Shown one piece after another: positions 30,313-39,902 of a stretch of DNA of 64,000 nucleotides (positions are counted from its first letter, which is position 1; the number at the start of each line of letters is the position of its first letter). Made by a program: the position numbers and the translations under genes. The notes under the pieces are model-generated. The model had not been told where the DNA came from, ran no database searches, and saw only the letters and a program-made list of their open reading frames with translations. This stretch comes from Bradyrhizobium glycinis (GTDB lineage Bacteria; Pseudomonadota; Alphaproteobacteria; Rhizobiales; Xanthobacteraceae): contig NZ_JACCHQ010000021.1 of NCBI RefSeq assembly GCF_016031655.1, positions 83,655 through 147,654 on the forward strand. The letters are read 5' to 3'.

Positions 30313-30706
30313 TCGTCATGGGCTTCGAGAACAAGGCAGATGCGCGGGAAATGCTCTTGGCTCTCAAGGCGCGGCTGGCCGGCTTCGGCCTGATGCTTCA
30401 TGAGGACAAGACGCGGCTGATCGAGTTTGGCCGGTTCGCCGCCCTCTCGCGTCAGCGGCGGGGCGAGCGGCGGCCAGAGACCTTCGCCTTACTCGGCTTC
30501 ACCCACTACTGCGGGCGGACCCGAGATGGTCGGTTCATCGTGAAGCACAAAACGGAAGGGAAACGCCTGACCCACAAGCTGACGGCGCAAGGAGGCCCGG
30601 CGGTTCATCCAGGCGCCTCTGGCCACGCAGCACGAGCGGTTCGCCGCCGTGCTGCGCGGGCACTATGGCTATTATGGCAGGCCGCTGCCGCCCGCCCGGA
30701 TTTGTG
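30313..30706 (+). pseudogene. Outer group II intron reverse transcriptase, 3' part
   Basis: Directly continues the frame broken at 28450: VVMGFENKADAREMLLALKA, then RLAGFGLMLHEDKTRLIEFG, RPETFALLGFTHYCGRTRDG and RFIVKHKTEGKRLT. A frame change near 30590 leads to the C-terminal LRGHYGYYGRPLPP, typical of this reverse-transcriptase/maturase class. Together with 28050-28450 it forms one protein split by the inner intron. Confidence 0.85.
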
Positions 30707-30710
30707 AGGG

Positions 30711-31427
30711 CAAAGCCGAATGGCCGAGCTACTCGACCACGATCCCCTGACGCCGCCTACGTCGCGTCTTGCGCATACGATTTGTCCACATTCAAAGCCT
30801 TGGTTTCTGGGCCTGCGGACATTTCGAAGATTCAGCCGCCCAGTGAAGTGCGAGGGACGAAGGTCCAGGCCGCGTATACCGGGTCGTGCTCGGGGCGGAA
30901 GGATGGAGGATCTCAAGCCCGCGGCGGAGGTTTTGGACGGACGGAAGATTCCGCCTGACGTACGACTCGCCGTAACGCCGATTTCAATACGGCAGCAATA
31001 GACGCAGCCGAGGACGGCATGTTGCGATATTTTCTGCGCGACAGGGGCGCGCTCGTGAACTCACCTGGGTGTGGGGGGCGTGTCATTCCGGCAATGACAC
31101 GCCACTGCGGCTCGGCGAAGGGAAGCCCTGCATCACGGCTTCCGTCGAGAACTATTCCGGACGGATGGAAAGCTGCAAGGCGAAGATATACGCGGCCATT
31201 GCCGTTATCCACGAAGCGTCAGCGGAGGCGAGAAAGGTGACTAGCCGGCAATGTTCGGACAGCTTTTAGAGCCCCTACATCGGCAAGGTCGGCCCGTCAT
31301 ATTTTTCATTTGCAGGTTTGGCAATCGACCGGGCTCAAAAACTCACCGATGAGCCCGCATGGCGAGGTTCTCCATCCAGCGCGACACGCAGGCCCCGCCC
31401 TTGATCCATCCTGTTTGGAATCAGGTT
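30711..31427. other. Gene-free stretch after the intron debris
   Basis: No convincing gene on either strand. The 3' end of the outer intron should lie here, but I could not place a second domain V. Confidence 0.45.
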
Positions 31428-31585
31428 CGCTTCTACCCGAACTCCATGAGGCGCGTTTTGTTGAGCTCGCGCCCGCGAATACTTCGAGCGTAGGAGCAGG
31501 CTTGGCAGCAGGATTTGAGCGTGCACGTAGCCATTATTGCAGAAACTAAGATCGCAATATCGATACGGTCAATGCAGAACATAGA
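31428..31585 (+). repeat. Upstream repeat, copy A
   Basis: About 150 bases that match the reverse complement of 38553-38712. Shared blocks in order include CTACCCGAAC, GCGCCCGCGA, TACTTC, AGCGTAG, AGCGTG, ATTGCAG, GATCG and ATATCGATAC, then TCAATGC. Copy A ends just before the first CMD gene (start 31602) and copy B precedes the amidohydrolase gene, each in the orientation of transcription. It may be a shared promoter/leader carried along when a module was duplicated. Confidence 0.7.
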
Positions 31586-31601
31586 AGAGGAATTCGCGCC
31601 C

Positions 31602-32154
31602 ATGTGGCTTAACACTCCGCGGATCACGCCGGTAGACGACGCAGCGATCACCGCCGCTCAGGCCGAGGCGCTCGAACCGTTCTACTGGACGACGCGGGCC
31701 AACATTCTTCTCACGCTTGCGAAGAATCCTGAGGCGCTGACCTGCCTTACGCCATGGCTTAAATACTTTTCCTGGCCGAAAAACCACGATCGGGGAAGGG
31801 CGCGGGAGATCGCGGTCCTGCGAACAGCCTTTCTTTGCAAATCCGGCTACAAGTGGGTGTGGCACGCTATCTTGGCCGGAGTTACCGAGGAAGTGCTGCC
31901 TCGTGTCAAAGAAGGGGCGGGCTGGCTGGAGCGACGCGGAGGCAGTGTTGACCCAAGCTGCCGACGAGCTTCACCGGGATTTCGTCATCGCTGATGCAAC
32001 CTGGCGGGAGCTTAGCAGCCATTACTCAGAGAAGCAGTGCATGGATCTAGTCTTCGCCTTCTATACCCACCTCACGATGATGCTCAGCAGCTTCGGCGTA
32101 CAACTGGAGGAGGGTCTAGCTCTCGACTGCGACCTTAACGGCGCCACACCATAG
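31602..32154 (+). pseudogene. Carboxymuconolactone decarboxylase-like protein, frameshifted (copy 1)
   Basis: Copy 1 of three CMD-family genes in the window. The first frame begins MWLNTPRITPVDDAAITAAQ and runs to about 31915; the remainder, GWSDAEAVLTQAADELHRDF through TMMLSSFGVQLEEG, lies in another frame to the stop at 32152-32154. One frameshift in the VKEGAG segment therefore splits it. The family signature YEWAHH of the intact copy is YKWVWH here, so the acidic and one histidine position are also lost. It shares flanking sequence after the stop with copy 2. It stands 90 bases upstream of an SDR gene. CMD-type proteins decarboxylate or isomerise lactones or act as AhpD-like enzymes. Confidence 0.85.
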
Positions 32155-32244
32155 CCGTGGGCGTGGTCCTAAGCGGCGATGTAGCGCAAACGCAACGACT
32201 GTAATGATCCGGAGAGCACGACGTCCAATGATAGAGGAGAAACT

Positions 32245-33036
32245 GTGAGAAATCTTGAGGGTAAAGTAGCGATCGTCACCGGGGGCGTGGGTTTGATCGG
32301 GAGGGCGATTACGCGCAAGCTTGCCGATCGAGGCGCTGATGTTGCCGTCGTCGACCTAGATGGCAAAGCCGCGGAAGGCGCGGCGAAAGCATTGAACGGG
32401 GGGCGCGCGATCGGAATTGACGCAGACATCAGCTCACCGGATTCAATAGCCGCTTTGATGAAGCGGGTCCAAGAGCGTTACGGACGGCTAGACATAGTTG
32501 TCAACAATGCAGGCACTTTTTGCAGCCAGCCATTTCTAGGACTGCCCCTGGAAGAATGGCGGCGCGTGCTTGATGTCAACCTAACCGGGCCGTTCATTCT
32601 CGGGCAGGCGGCGGCCCGGTGCATGATTGAACAGGGCGACGGCGGCGCCATCGTGAACGTTACTTCTGTTGCTGGGCAGCGCGCGGGCTACGGGCGCACT
32701 GCCTACGGCTCGTCCAAGGCGGGATTGGAGCAGTTGACGAGACAAATGGCGCTCGAGCTCGCTACGCATGGTATCCGGGCGAACGCCGTCGCGCCTGGGC
32801 CGATTTCGCGAGAAGATGGAGAAGTCCTCCACAAAGAGGACGAACACAGGGCCTTTATCTCTGCGCTACCGTTCCGCCGCTTTGGACTTCCTGACGAGGT
32901 CGCCAACTGCGTCGTATTCCTGAGCTCGGACGAGAGCAGTTACGTCACAGGTCGCGTGCTAAACGTTGACGGCGGTCTGGCGGCGGCCGGACTAACGATG
33001 CCCCCCGTTACTAAACCATGGGAGCCGCGGAAGTGA
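32245..33036 (+). CDS. SDR-family oxidoreductase (GTG start)
   Basis: A 263-residue classical short-chain dehydrogenase. TGGVGLIG is at 12-19, NNAG at 87-90 and the catalytic Ser141, Tyr154 and Lys158 (TAYGSSKAG) are present. Translation appears to begin at GTG 32245, preceded by AGAGGAGAAACT; no ATG occurs near the start of homology. It lies just behind the broken CMD copy 1 and is a paralogue of the minus-strand SDR at 25881-26720. Probably a dehydrogenase for an alcohol intermediate of the local pathway; substrate not readable. Confidence 0.88.
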   Translation: MRNLEGKVAIVTGGVGLIGRAITRKLADRGADVAVVDLDGKAAEGAAKALNGGRAIGIDADISSPDSIAALMKRVQERYGRLDIVVNNAGTFCSQPFLGLPLEEWRRVLDVNLTGPFILGQAAARCMIEQGDGGAIVNVTSVAGQRAGYGRTAYGSSKAGLEQLTRQMALELATHGIRANAVAPGPISREDGEVLHKEDEHRAFISALPFRRFGLPDEVANCVVFLSSDESSYVTGRVLNVDGGLAAAGLTMPPVTKPWEPRK

Positions 33037-33688
33037 TGCTCAATAAGCCAGCCATAAGGCGGCGCGAGAAGCGAGAGGTCGGTGCAGCGGCTCTGGTCGA
33101 TGATAACTGGGCAGGACGCCGCAGCAGTTCTGGACGGAGCGTCAGGAGTTTTGTGTGAGGAACTCTGTAGGGGATAATTTTGGCTTCTGAGCATCGAGAG
33201 CGGGGCATCAACGGCATGGTCGACCACTTTGCTTGGTCGCAATGAGCGGTCAAGTCCCGAAGCGGTGAAGAGGTACGCAGCAGGCGCAGGACTTGACAGC
33301 GACGATGCGGACCAAGACGGTCATCTCCCATGCCTTTCCTGCAGTTCGTCATCGCATTGCGCCTGGAAATCAGTCGCCGAACGTAAGGGGGAACTGGCTC
33401 ATCGCAGCGGTCAATTTGACCGGCTGCCGCCCATGCAGGCACGCATTCTTGATCGCGAGATAGAGCAGATTTATTGCCGCATCGTGATTTGGGAAACTGC
33501 CGCGTTCCTAGCTGAAGAGCAAACATCGGTGAAAAGCTTTCACCGCATTGGTGACCGATACGAGATTTTTCGGCTCTGATTCAGTTTGATACAGTCTGGG
33601 GACTAGCGCTTTGGTCGGGAATAGAATCAGCGCCACGCAGCAAACACTCCTGCGCGCCAGTCTGGCATCCGAGGATTTGTTGTAGAGA
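33037..33688. other. Gene-free stretch before the ISL3 remnant
   Basis: No family match in any frame. The right part may belong to the end of the ISL3-type element, but terminal repeats were not identified. Confidence 0.45.
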
Positions 33689-35114
33689 ATGCGTATGACA
33701 ATGGCGATAAAGCCGCTATTGCGGACGGGGCGTCCGGAAGTGCCGGTTTGCCCATCGTGCGGAACGGTTTTCCGACGCATCCATAGCCGATATCGACGCG
33801 TGAGCGATCTGCAGCTCTCTGGGCGTATGGTCCAGCTCCTGGTGATCGCTCGCCGCTTCCGTTGCGACGCCGTCCTGTGTGGGCGCCGGATTTTCACTGA
33901 CCGCTTCGCTGAAGGGGTGCTGCTGCACCGGCACGACGCACAAGGAGGCAGGAGTGCATCGTCCAACATTCTCGTCTGGCGCTTGGCGGACGCCCGGCTG
34001 CAGCCTTCTCAAAACCGCCGATGCTGCCGGTGAGCAAGGATACGCTCCTTCGCGTGATCCGACGCTGGCACCGTCCGCCGGCGGACCCGCTCAGGGGTGT
34101 CGGGATTCATGATTGGGCTTGGCGGCGCAATCACCGATACGCCAGCATCATTCTGCAATCTGGAAAGGCGCTGGATGGTCACGCTGCTGTTGGCAGCTCA
34201 TGGAGAACGCCCGTCGGTCCTTCCTCGATACGGTCCGCAAATCGACGCGCCGGATCGTGAGCCCGTGATCGGCCGAGTCTGGCTCGCTGCTTATTCCACG
34301 ATCTCGGTGGTCCCCGGGACCGCGGGAGAGGCTATGGTGGAGCCGCGGCAAGGGCCTTCCGTATGCGGTACAAGTGGCGGATCATCCGTAGCGTCATCGC
34401 GTGTGCAGTACGAAGGCTATTTCCGCCGCGAGGAGACCAATGCGGCCATTTTGGCTCTGTCGAAGAATGGCTTACCCATCAAGCAAATCGTGCGACAGAC
34501 CAGTCACGGCGGCAAGATGGTGAGGCAGGTGATCCGTGGCGAACGGTACGATTTTTTCCGGACCCGGCAGAATTCGCTCGATCAGCACCTGCCATGGCTA
34601 GACGACCAATGGGCCGCCGAGTGCCTAAACGGCCCTGGCCCTGGCGCCACTCGCCGAGTGGGCATCCCGCAGAGGACGGGCCGAAAAAGCCGGTTCACAA
34701 AACTTTCGGCGGATTCCGTCGGCCAAAGCGATCGCGCGCCTCATAATAGTCGGGAGGAACGTACTCACGAAAGCAGAGACCGTCACGATCGCAGCGATCG
34801 AAGTTGGCGTACCAACCTTGTTCGAGGCGCGCGAGATCATCGCTGAAGTCCACTTGATGACCAGCGCAGGGTCGAAGCCTGTGTCACATCGTGGATCGCG
34901 CGCGCCGGTCTCGTTGCATCGTTCGCCAGTGGAAGGACGAAGCAGCTGCCCGAGCAGCAATCACGTTGCCTTAGTCGAATGGACAGACAAAGGCTGGATT
35001 ACGCGCCTCAAGTGCGTCAGACGTCAAGTGTACGACCGCGAGATACTCGATTTGCTTCAAGCCAGATTAGTCGCCACAAAACGTAGCTGCACGAAAATTG
35101 CGTCAGAGCCCTAG
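33689..35114 (+). pseudogene. ISL3-family transposase, heavily frameshifted
   Basis: The N-terminal zinc-binding region reads VPVCPSCGTVFRRIHSRYRR and continues VSDLQLSGRMVQLL and RRFRCDAVLCGRRIFTDRF. In a second frame comes DTLLRVIRRWHRPPADPLRG and GIHDWAWRRNHRYASIIL, the conserved DDWAWRRG block. A helix-turn-helix-like region follows near 34430, and the typical ISL3 ending is recognisable as ITRLKCVRRQVYDREILDLL before 35114. At least three frame changes are needed. The aldehyde dehydrogenase gene begins only 130 bases later. Confidence 0.8.
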
Positions 35115-35186
35115 ATTGCCCCCTCGTCAAAATTTGCACACGATTGACAACGTGCGAAAAGCCGGCAGCATCAATGCTGGAATCCG

Positions 35187-35209
35187 GGTAAGTCGTATCG
35201 GGACTTACC
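35187..35209. promoter_or_regulatory. Perfect palindrome upstream of the aldehyde dehydrogenase gene
   Basis: GGTAAGTC, seven bases, GACTTACC. The two 8-bp arms are perfect, centred 47 bases before the ATG at 35245, which is a usual place for an operator. No regulator gene lies adjacent, and no T-run follows, so a terminator is unlikely. Confidence 0.5.
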
Positions 35210-35244
35210 GCCACTGAGTTGTCTAGCCAGTTCCGGAGGATCAG

Positions 35245-36726
35245 ATGAAGACCTACCAGCTCTATATCGATGGCCGCTACGTCGACCCCGCCCAGGGCGA
35301 GTGGTTCGATTCGATCGACCCATATCGCGGGGAAGCTTGGGCCAAGATCCCACGCGGTTCGGCGGCAGACGCCGATCGAGCCGTGAAAGCAGCCAACAAA
35401 GCGATGTGGCGCGGCCCCTGGTCAAAGATGACGGCATCGGCGCGGGGCAAGGTGATGCGCAAGCTGGGCGACGTCGTTGCCGCCAACGCGGAGCGCCTGG
35501 CCGAGATCGAGGTGCGGGACAATGGCAAGCTCATGGCCGAGATGCTTGGCCAGCTCCGCTACCATCCGGAATGGTGGTGGTACTTCGGCGGTCTCGTCGA
35601 CAAGCTCGAAGGAGGGCTGGTACCGATCGACAAGGCCGAGACGTTCGCTTACACGATGCACGAACCCGTCGGGGTCGTGGCGGCGCTCACCGCCTGGAAC
35701 TCTCCGCTGCTCTTCGTGGCCTGGAAGTGCGCCGCGGCGCTCGCGGCGGGCTGCGCCGTCATCGTCAAGCCGTCGGAATTCACCTCGGCCAGCACACTAG
35801 AATTCGCGGCCCTGACCAAGGAAGCCGGTATTCCGGACGGCATTTTCAACGTGGTTACAGGCTTCGGGCCCGAGATTGGCAGCGAACTGATCGCGCATCC
35901 GGGCGTCGCCAAGATCACGTTCACAGGTTCGGATACGACCGGTTCGAAGGTCTATGAGACCGCCGCCCGCAGCCTCAAGCGCGTGTCCCTCGAGCTCGGA
36001 GGAAAGTCCCCCAATATCGTGTTCGAAGATGCCGATCTGAGCGCGGCGGCCGCCGGCGTCATCTCCGGCATCTTCGCCGCGACGGGACAGAGCTGCATTG
36101 CCGGCTCGCGCCTACTGGTGCAGAACTCGATCAAGGACAAGTTCTCGGGGCGGCTCTTGGAGCTCGCGCGCTCCGCCAAGGTCGGCGACCCCATGCAACC
36201 TGACACCAATATCGGTCCCGTCGCAACGCCGGTGCAGTACAAGAAAATCCTGGACTACATCGACATCGCGAAGGCGGAGGGCGCGCGCTGCCTGCTCGGA
36301 GGCAAGCCCGCCTCGGGCCCCGGCATCAAGGGCGGCCAGTTCGTCGAGCCGACCATCTTCATCGACGTCGAGAATTCAATGCGGATCGCGCGCGAGGAAG
36401 TCTTCGGCCCGGTGCTCTCGATCATCGGCTTTGATACTGAGGAGGAGGCCGTCCGCATTGCCAACGATACTATCTACGGCCTTGCAGCGGGCATTTGGAC
36501 GAAAGATCTCGGTCGCGCCGTGCGGGTGCCGAAGCTTCTGCGCGCCGGCACGGTATGGGTCAACACCTACCGGGCGATCAGTTACATGATGCCCTTTGGG
36601 GGCATGAAGTACTCGGGCGTCGGCCGCGAGAGCGGTATCGACGCAGTCCGCGAATATCTGGAAACGAAGAGTGTTTGGATCTCGACCGCGAAGGATGTCC
36701 CGGCCAACCCCTTCGTCATGCGCTGA
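35245..36726 (+). CDS. NAD(P)-dependent aldehyde dehydrogenase
   Basis: A 493-residue ALDH-superfamily enzyme that oxidises an aldehyde to the carboxylate. The catalytic Asn152 (TAWNSPLL), Glu250 (SLELGGKSPN) and Cys284 (GQSCIAGSR) are present, with the cofactor turn FTGSDTTG at 226-233 and the C-terminal MPFGGMKYSGVGRESG. The start has a strong CCGGAGGATCAG leader. It resembles the betaine/general aldehyde group (PutA-like clade) without a clear substrate. A perfect palindrome 35 bases or so upstream may control it. It is flanked by the ISL3 wreck and a convergent amidohydrolase, so it is a single-gene unit. Confidence 0.92.
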   Translation: MKTYQLYIDGRYVDPAQGEWFDSIDPYRGEAWAKIPRGSAADADRAVKAANKAMWRGPWSKMTASARGKVMRKLGDVVAANAERLAEIEVRDNGKLMAEMLGQLRYHPEWWWYFGGLVDKLEGGLVPIDKAETFAYTMHEPVGVVAALTAWNSPLLFVAWKCAAALAAGCAVIVKPSEFTSASTLEFAALTKEAGIPDGIFNVVTGFGPEIGSELIAHPGVAKITFTGSDTTGSKVYETAARSLKRVSLELGGKSPNIVFEDADLSAAAAGVISGIFAATGQSCIAGSRLLVQNSIKDKFSGRLLELARSAKVGDPMQPDTNIGPVATPVQYKKILDYIDIAKAEGARCLLGGKPASGPGIKGGQFVEPTIFIDVENSMRIAREEVFGPVLSIIGFDTEEEAVRIANDTIYGLAAGIWTKDLGRAVRVPKLLRAGTVWVNTYRAISYMMPFGGMKYSGVGRESGIDAVREYLETKSVWISTAKDVPANPFVMR

Positions 36727-37301
36727 GGAAGGAGGACCCGGCACACCTTGCGGGCCGGTGCCGAGTTGACCTACTCGACGGATCGAAGCCTGTGATCGAG
36801 TCCGCCGCAATAGCAAACGCAATCGCTCTGCAAGCGGTCTTCCAAGGGTTCGCATTTCCGCCCGGATCAGCGGACGGCATTCCCGCCCAGATGCGCCAGC
36901 GCTCCGAAGGCGGTGTTCTGGAGACCACGGGTCAGGACGAGGTGGTCTCCTGCGTGACCGCCGATGGCGCTCAGATTAAGAACGACTTTCTGCTTCGAAC
37001 AGGAAGAATCCGTGGGAAGAGGAGTGTCAGGCGGGCTCCGCGAAGGGCTGGAGTTGGACATTGAAGCCGGGCTTTCTGAGGCGTTCGGCAAGTCAGTTTG
37101 CCTTGTGCTCCCTGGGCCCGGCGGCCGAAGTGGGTTGCGCCGAGGTCACGATGTTCCGTATCCACCCCGGCGCATTCGGCCCAGTGCAGCGCCTCGTATG
37201 ATCACTACAATGCCGAATCGGCCGCATTTGGCAATTCTCCATCATTTTGGCTACGGTTTGGCGGCTCGTCTGGGTATCCCATTGCTGATGGTGCCAGATG
37301 T
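36727..37301. other. Gene-free stretch between convergent genes
   Basis: Between the ALDH stop and the amidohydrolase stop; no coding family recognised and no clear bidirectional terminator seen. Confidence 0.45.
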
Positions 37302-38354
37302 TCAGTCAAGGTTCAGCTTGTAAAAATCAATTGCCGTTTTGGAGAACAACGCGGTCTTCTCCGCCTCGGTGTATTGCGCTGCGAGGCGCTTGAAGGCGTT
37401 AAAGATGACTTGATAGCTGCATTGGCCCTTGTCCGGCGGGAAATTGCTTTCGAACATGGCACGACTTGGGCCAAAAGCCTCGATGCAGATTTCGATATAA
37501 GGACGCCAGGCAGCCGCGACTTGTTCCGAGGACGGAGGTCTCGGGCGCATATGAAAGTCATAACCGAGCACCCACATCGCCAAGCCACCGAGTTTGACCA
37601 CGACGTTCGGGCATTTTGCGATCTCCTGGATCGACGCTTTCCAGCGCGCCATCGTTTCGTCGCGCTTGCCGGCGAAACGGCCGAGACCAACGGGACCGCC
37701 GCAATGGTCAAGAACGATACGGGTGTCAGGAAATGTCCGCGCAAGGTCGGTGAGTTCACCGATTTGCGGATGAAACAGCCACGCGTCAAAGCTAAGTCCG
37801 AGCGGTGCAAGGCAAGCAAAGCCCTTGCGAAAGGTCGGATGGAGCAGCAGTTCCTTCGGCCGTGTTGCATACATGCCGGCAACGATGGGCTCCGGGTCCC
37901 ATGCTGAAGAATGGCGAATGCCGCGGAAACGGCCGCTGCCGGCGCTGATTGCGGCTTCTAGCACGGGTTTGGCACCGTCGCCCAGCAGCAGATTAACGTG
38001 GCCGACGATGCCGGCGCAGATCGAGCTCTTCCCGTAGCTGCCGCTCGCGCTTATTGCGGCCACGCCGGTCGCGAATTCCACTTCGCCGATCGGACGAAAC
38101 GCTTCCGGTCCGTCTGCTCGATACCCGGAACCGGCATCCACATACACCGTGGCAATGACATTATGGCCAGACGCGAGATCGGCCGCTAGTTCTTCGATCA
38201 TGTACCGAAGCCCATAGTGCTCCCATAAATGATGATGTGGATCGACAATTGGGCGGCTGGGATCAATGACGTCCTCCGTATGCTGCGCGAGCCAATCTTC
38301 CCGAGGATCGGCGTAAAGCCCGCTATTTGAGGCGCGGGGGCTACTGATACCCAT
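37302..38354 (-). CDS. Amidohydrolase-2 family metal-dependent hydrolase
   Basis: A 350-residue TIM-barrel hydrolase of the amidohydrolase 2 group, which includes 2-pyrone-4,6-dicarboxylate hydrolase and ACMSD-like decarboxylases. The metal motif HxH appears in IVDPHHHLW (His40, His42). Further family blocks are RGIRHSSAWDPEP, RIVLDHCGGPVGLGRF, VVVKLGGLAMW and the C-terminal SNFPPDKGQCSYQ with its Asp. The ATG at 38354 is used because homology begins shortly after and GGAAAC precedes it; the frame runs open to 38615 without family sequence. Upstream lies copy B of the repeat shared with CMD copy 1. It probably hydrolyses a lactone or decarboxylates a ring-cleavage product. Confidence 0.87.
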   Translation of the reverse strand: MGISSPRASNSGLYADPREDWLAQHTEDVIDPSRPIVDPHHHLWEHYGLRYMIEELAADLASGHNVIATVYVDAGSGYRADGPEAFRPIGEVEFATGVAAISASGSYGKSSICAGIVGHVNLLLGDGAKPVLEAAISAGSGRFRGIRHSSAWDPEPIVAGMYATRPKELLLHPTFRKGFACLAPLGLSFDAWLFHPQIGELTDLARTFPDTRIVLDHCGGPVGLGRFAGKRDETMARWKASIQEIAKCPNVVVKLGGLAMWVLGYDFHMRPRPPSSEQVAAAWRPYIEICIEAFGPSRAMFESNFPPDKGQCSYQVIFNAFKRLAAQYTEAEKTALFSKTAIDFYKLNLD

Positions 38355-38552
38355 CGACTTGTTTCCATTCGTGCTGTAAACGATGTTCGTGCGTCGCGCC
38401 CGGCGATCGCGGTTGAGGCAAGATCCCGTATCTTTCGGAAAGGCCATGCTGCTCCGCGTAATCAAGGGAAACCCCACGCCGCCGTGTACTGGGTGCTTGC
38501 TGCTCACCTTGCACCCTCCCGCCGGCCACCAGTGGCTGCCGCGTGCAGCACG

Positions 38553-38712
38553 TTTTGCATTCTTCCGCATTGATAGTATCGATATCTCGATCCTCATTCC
38601 TGCAATGAGGTCCATGATACACGCTTGTATCCTGCCAGGAGACCAACTGCTACGCTTGAAGTACTCGCGGGCGCGCTATTAGCAGCAAGTCTTGTGGGGT
38701 TCGGGTAGATTT
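38553..38712 (-). repeat. Upstream repeat, copy B
   Basis: The reverse complement matches 31428-31585 over about 150 bases with scattered differences. It lies about 200 bases upstream of the amidohydrolase ATG and points the same way as that gene, just as copy A precedes CMD copy 1. Confidence 0.7.
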
Positions 38713-38919
38713 CGTCGATCAAGTAGTCGAGCATGATGAAGAATCCTGATTTAATTTTTTAGGCTGGATTGGCGATCGGTTCGGTGAAGAGCGCGGCCTG
38801 GATTTGGCACAGCAAAGCCTGAGCCATCGGACGAGACGGCGGCAGTTATAGCCAGCGGCGCGAGTACGGCGTTGTTGGCGTCGCCGTTCAACCGGAGACA
38901 ATTGCGGCCAATGGGGTGC

Positions 38920-39250
38920 TCGGCCTTGTAACCGACGGCCGGCTCGACGGTGGCGATGGGCCCATGCATTGCTAACCGCATCCTCGCCGTGAACCTAAAG
39001 GGAATCTGGCTAAGCAGCACCCGGCTTTATGCGCGATCAGGAATGTGGCGCGGCGATCGTGAACATCTCCGCGTTGGTGGCAATCGAAGGTCACACCTTA
39101 ATCCCCTATGAGCTCTTCAGGGCCGGCGCAAATCGGCTAACCTCCGTGGCGGCATCTCAAGTCACGCAGGGCGTCCGCTGCAACGCTGTCATGCTAGGCC
39201 TTATGGATACGCCCGTGGATCGGCGCCCTGTGGACGGCGGGTTTGCATGA
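38920..39250 (+). pseudogene. SDR remnant
   Basis: Two frames together give an SDR middle section: ANRILAVNLKGIWLSSTR near 38980, then CGAAIVNISALVAIEGHTLI and GANRLTSVAASQVTQGVRCN with AVMLGLMDTP. These match the VNLKG, catalytic-Ser, cofactor-helix and PG regions of the family. The Tyr-x3-Lys site has become YELFRAG, losing the lysine. The N-terminal nucleotide motif and the C-terminus are missing. It lies between the amidohydrolase and CMD copy 2. Confidence 0.7.
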
Positions 39251-39902
39251 GAAACTCTGGCACAGTCACAATGGATGCCCGGATGTCCGACAGGTAACTC
39301 CGATCCGTAGCCGAAGCGGGCTCTCGATGGAAGCGCCGAGATCACCCGCCGGTGCAAGTCGGCCGACGACCGGTTCAATGCGGTCGCCGGCCGTGGGCAA
39401 AGTTGTGCCGGTTCGTCGCGTCAAATCGCTGTATCAGCCGCCCTGACGTCCGGACGCGGACGTTGGCGCCTTCGGCTCCCCATGCCACGCGAGCTTCATT
39501 GCTGAATCGGGGACGAATCCGGCAGCTGGTGCCGAGACGCAGCCATAACTTCCGCCAGCCCACGTCAGCTCGCGATCGGCGCCGCCAGTGCCGGCGTCGA
39601 GGCGGACGATGATCGAACCTCGAGGGTAAGATCTCGTCCTGCGCTTGTACAAGATGACTCGTTTGAGCCGAGGGCTATGAGCTTGCGGGTGATGCCAAAC
39701 TCGTCCGATACGCTGATAGCGCGGTGATCGCCCTCGGTATGGGCTGCCCTATGCAGGAATTATGCTCCGAAAGCCTGCTAATTGCATCAAACGATATCAT
39801 AAGATCTCTATAAGCTCCACTAATTTCGATGCCAACCGTTCGCGCACTGGCGCTTGCTAGCCCAGCGCGATTGCCAAAGCGCTCTGGAAGGAGTTCACGC
39901 CA
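39251..39902. other. Gene-free stretch before CMD copy 2
   Basis: No recognised gene. Part may be the eroded 3' end of the SDR remnant. Confidence 0.45.

Noticed and set aside
37098..37907. Long plus-strand frame opposite the amidohydrolase
   Set aside because: Antisense shadow of a confidently assigned gene.
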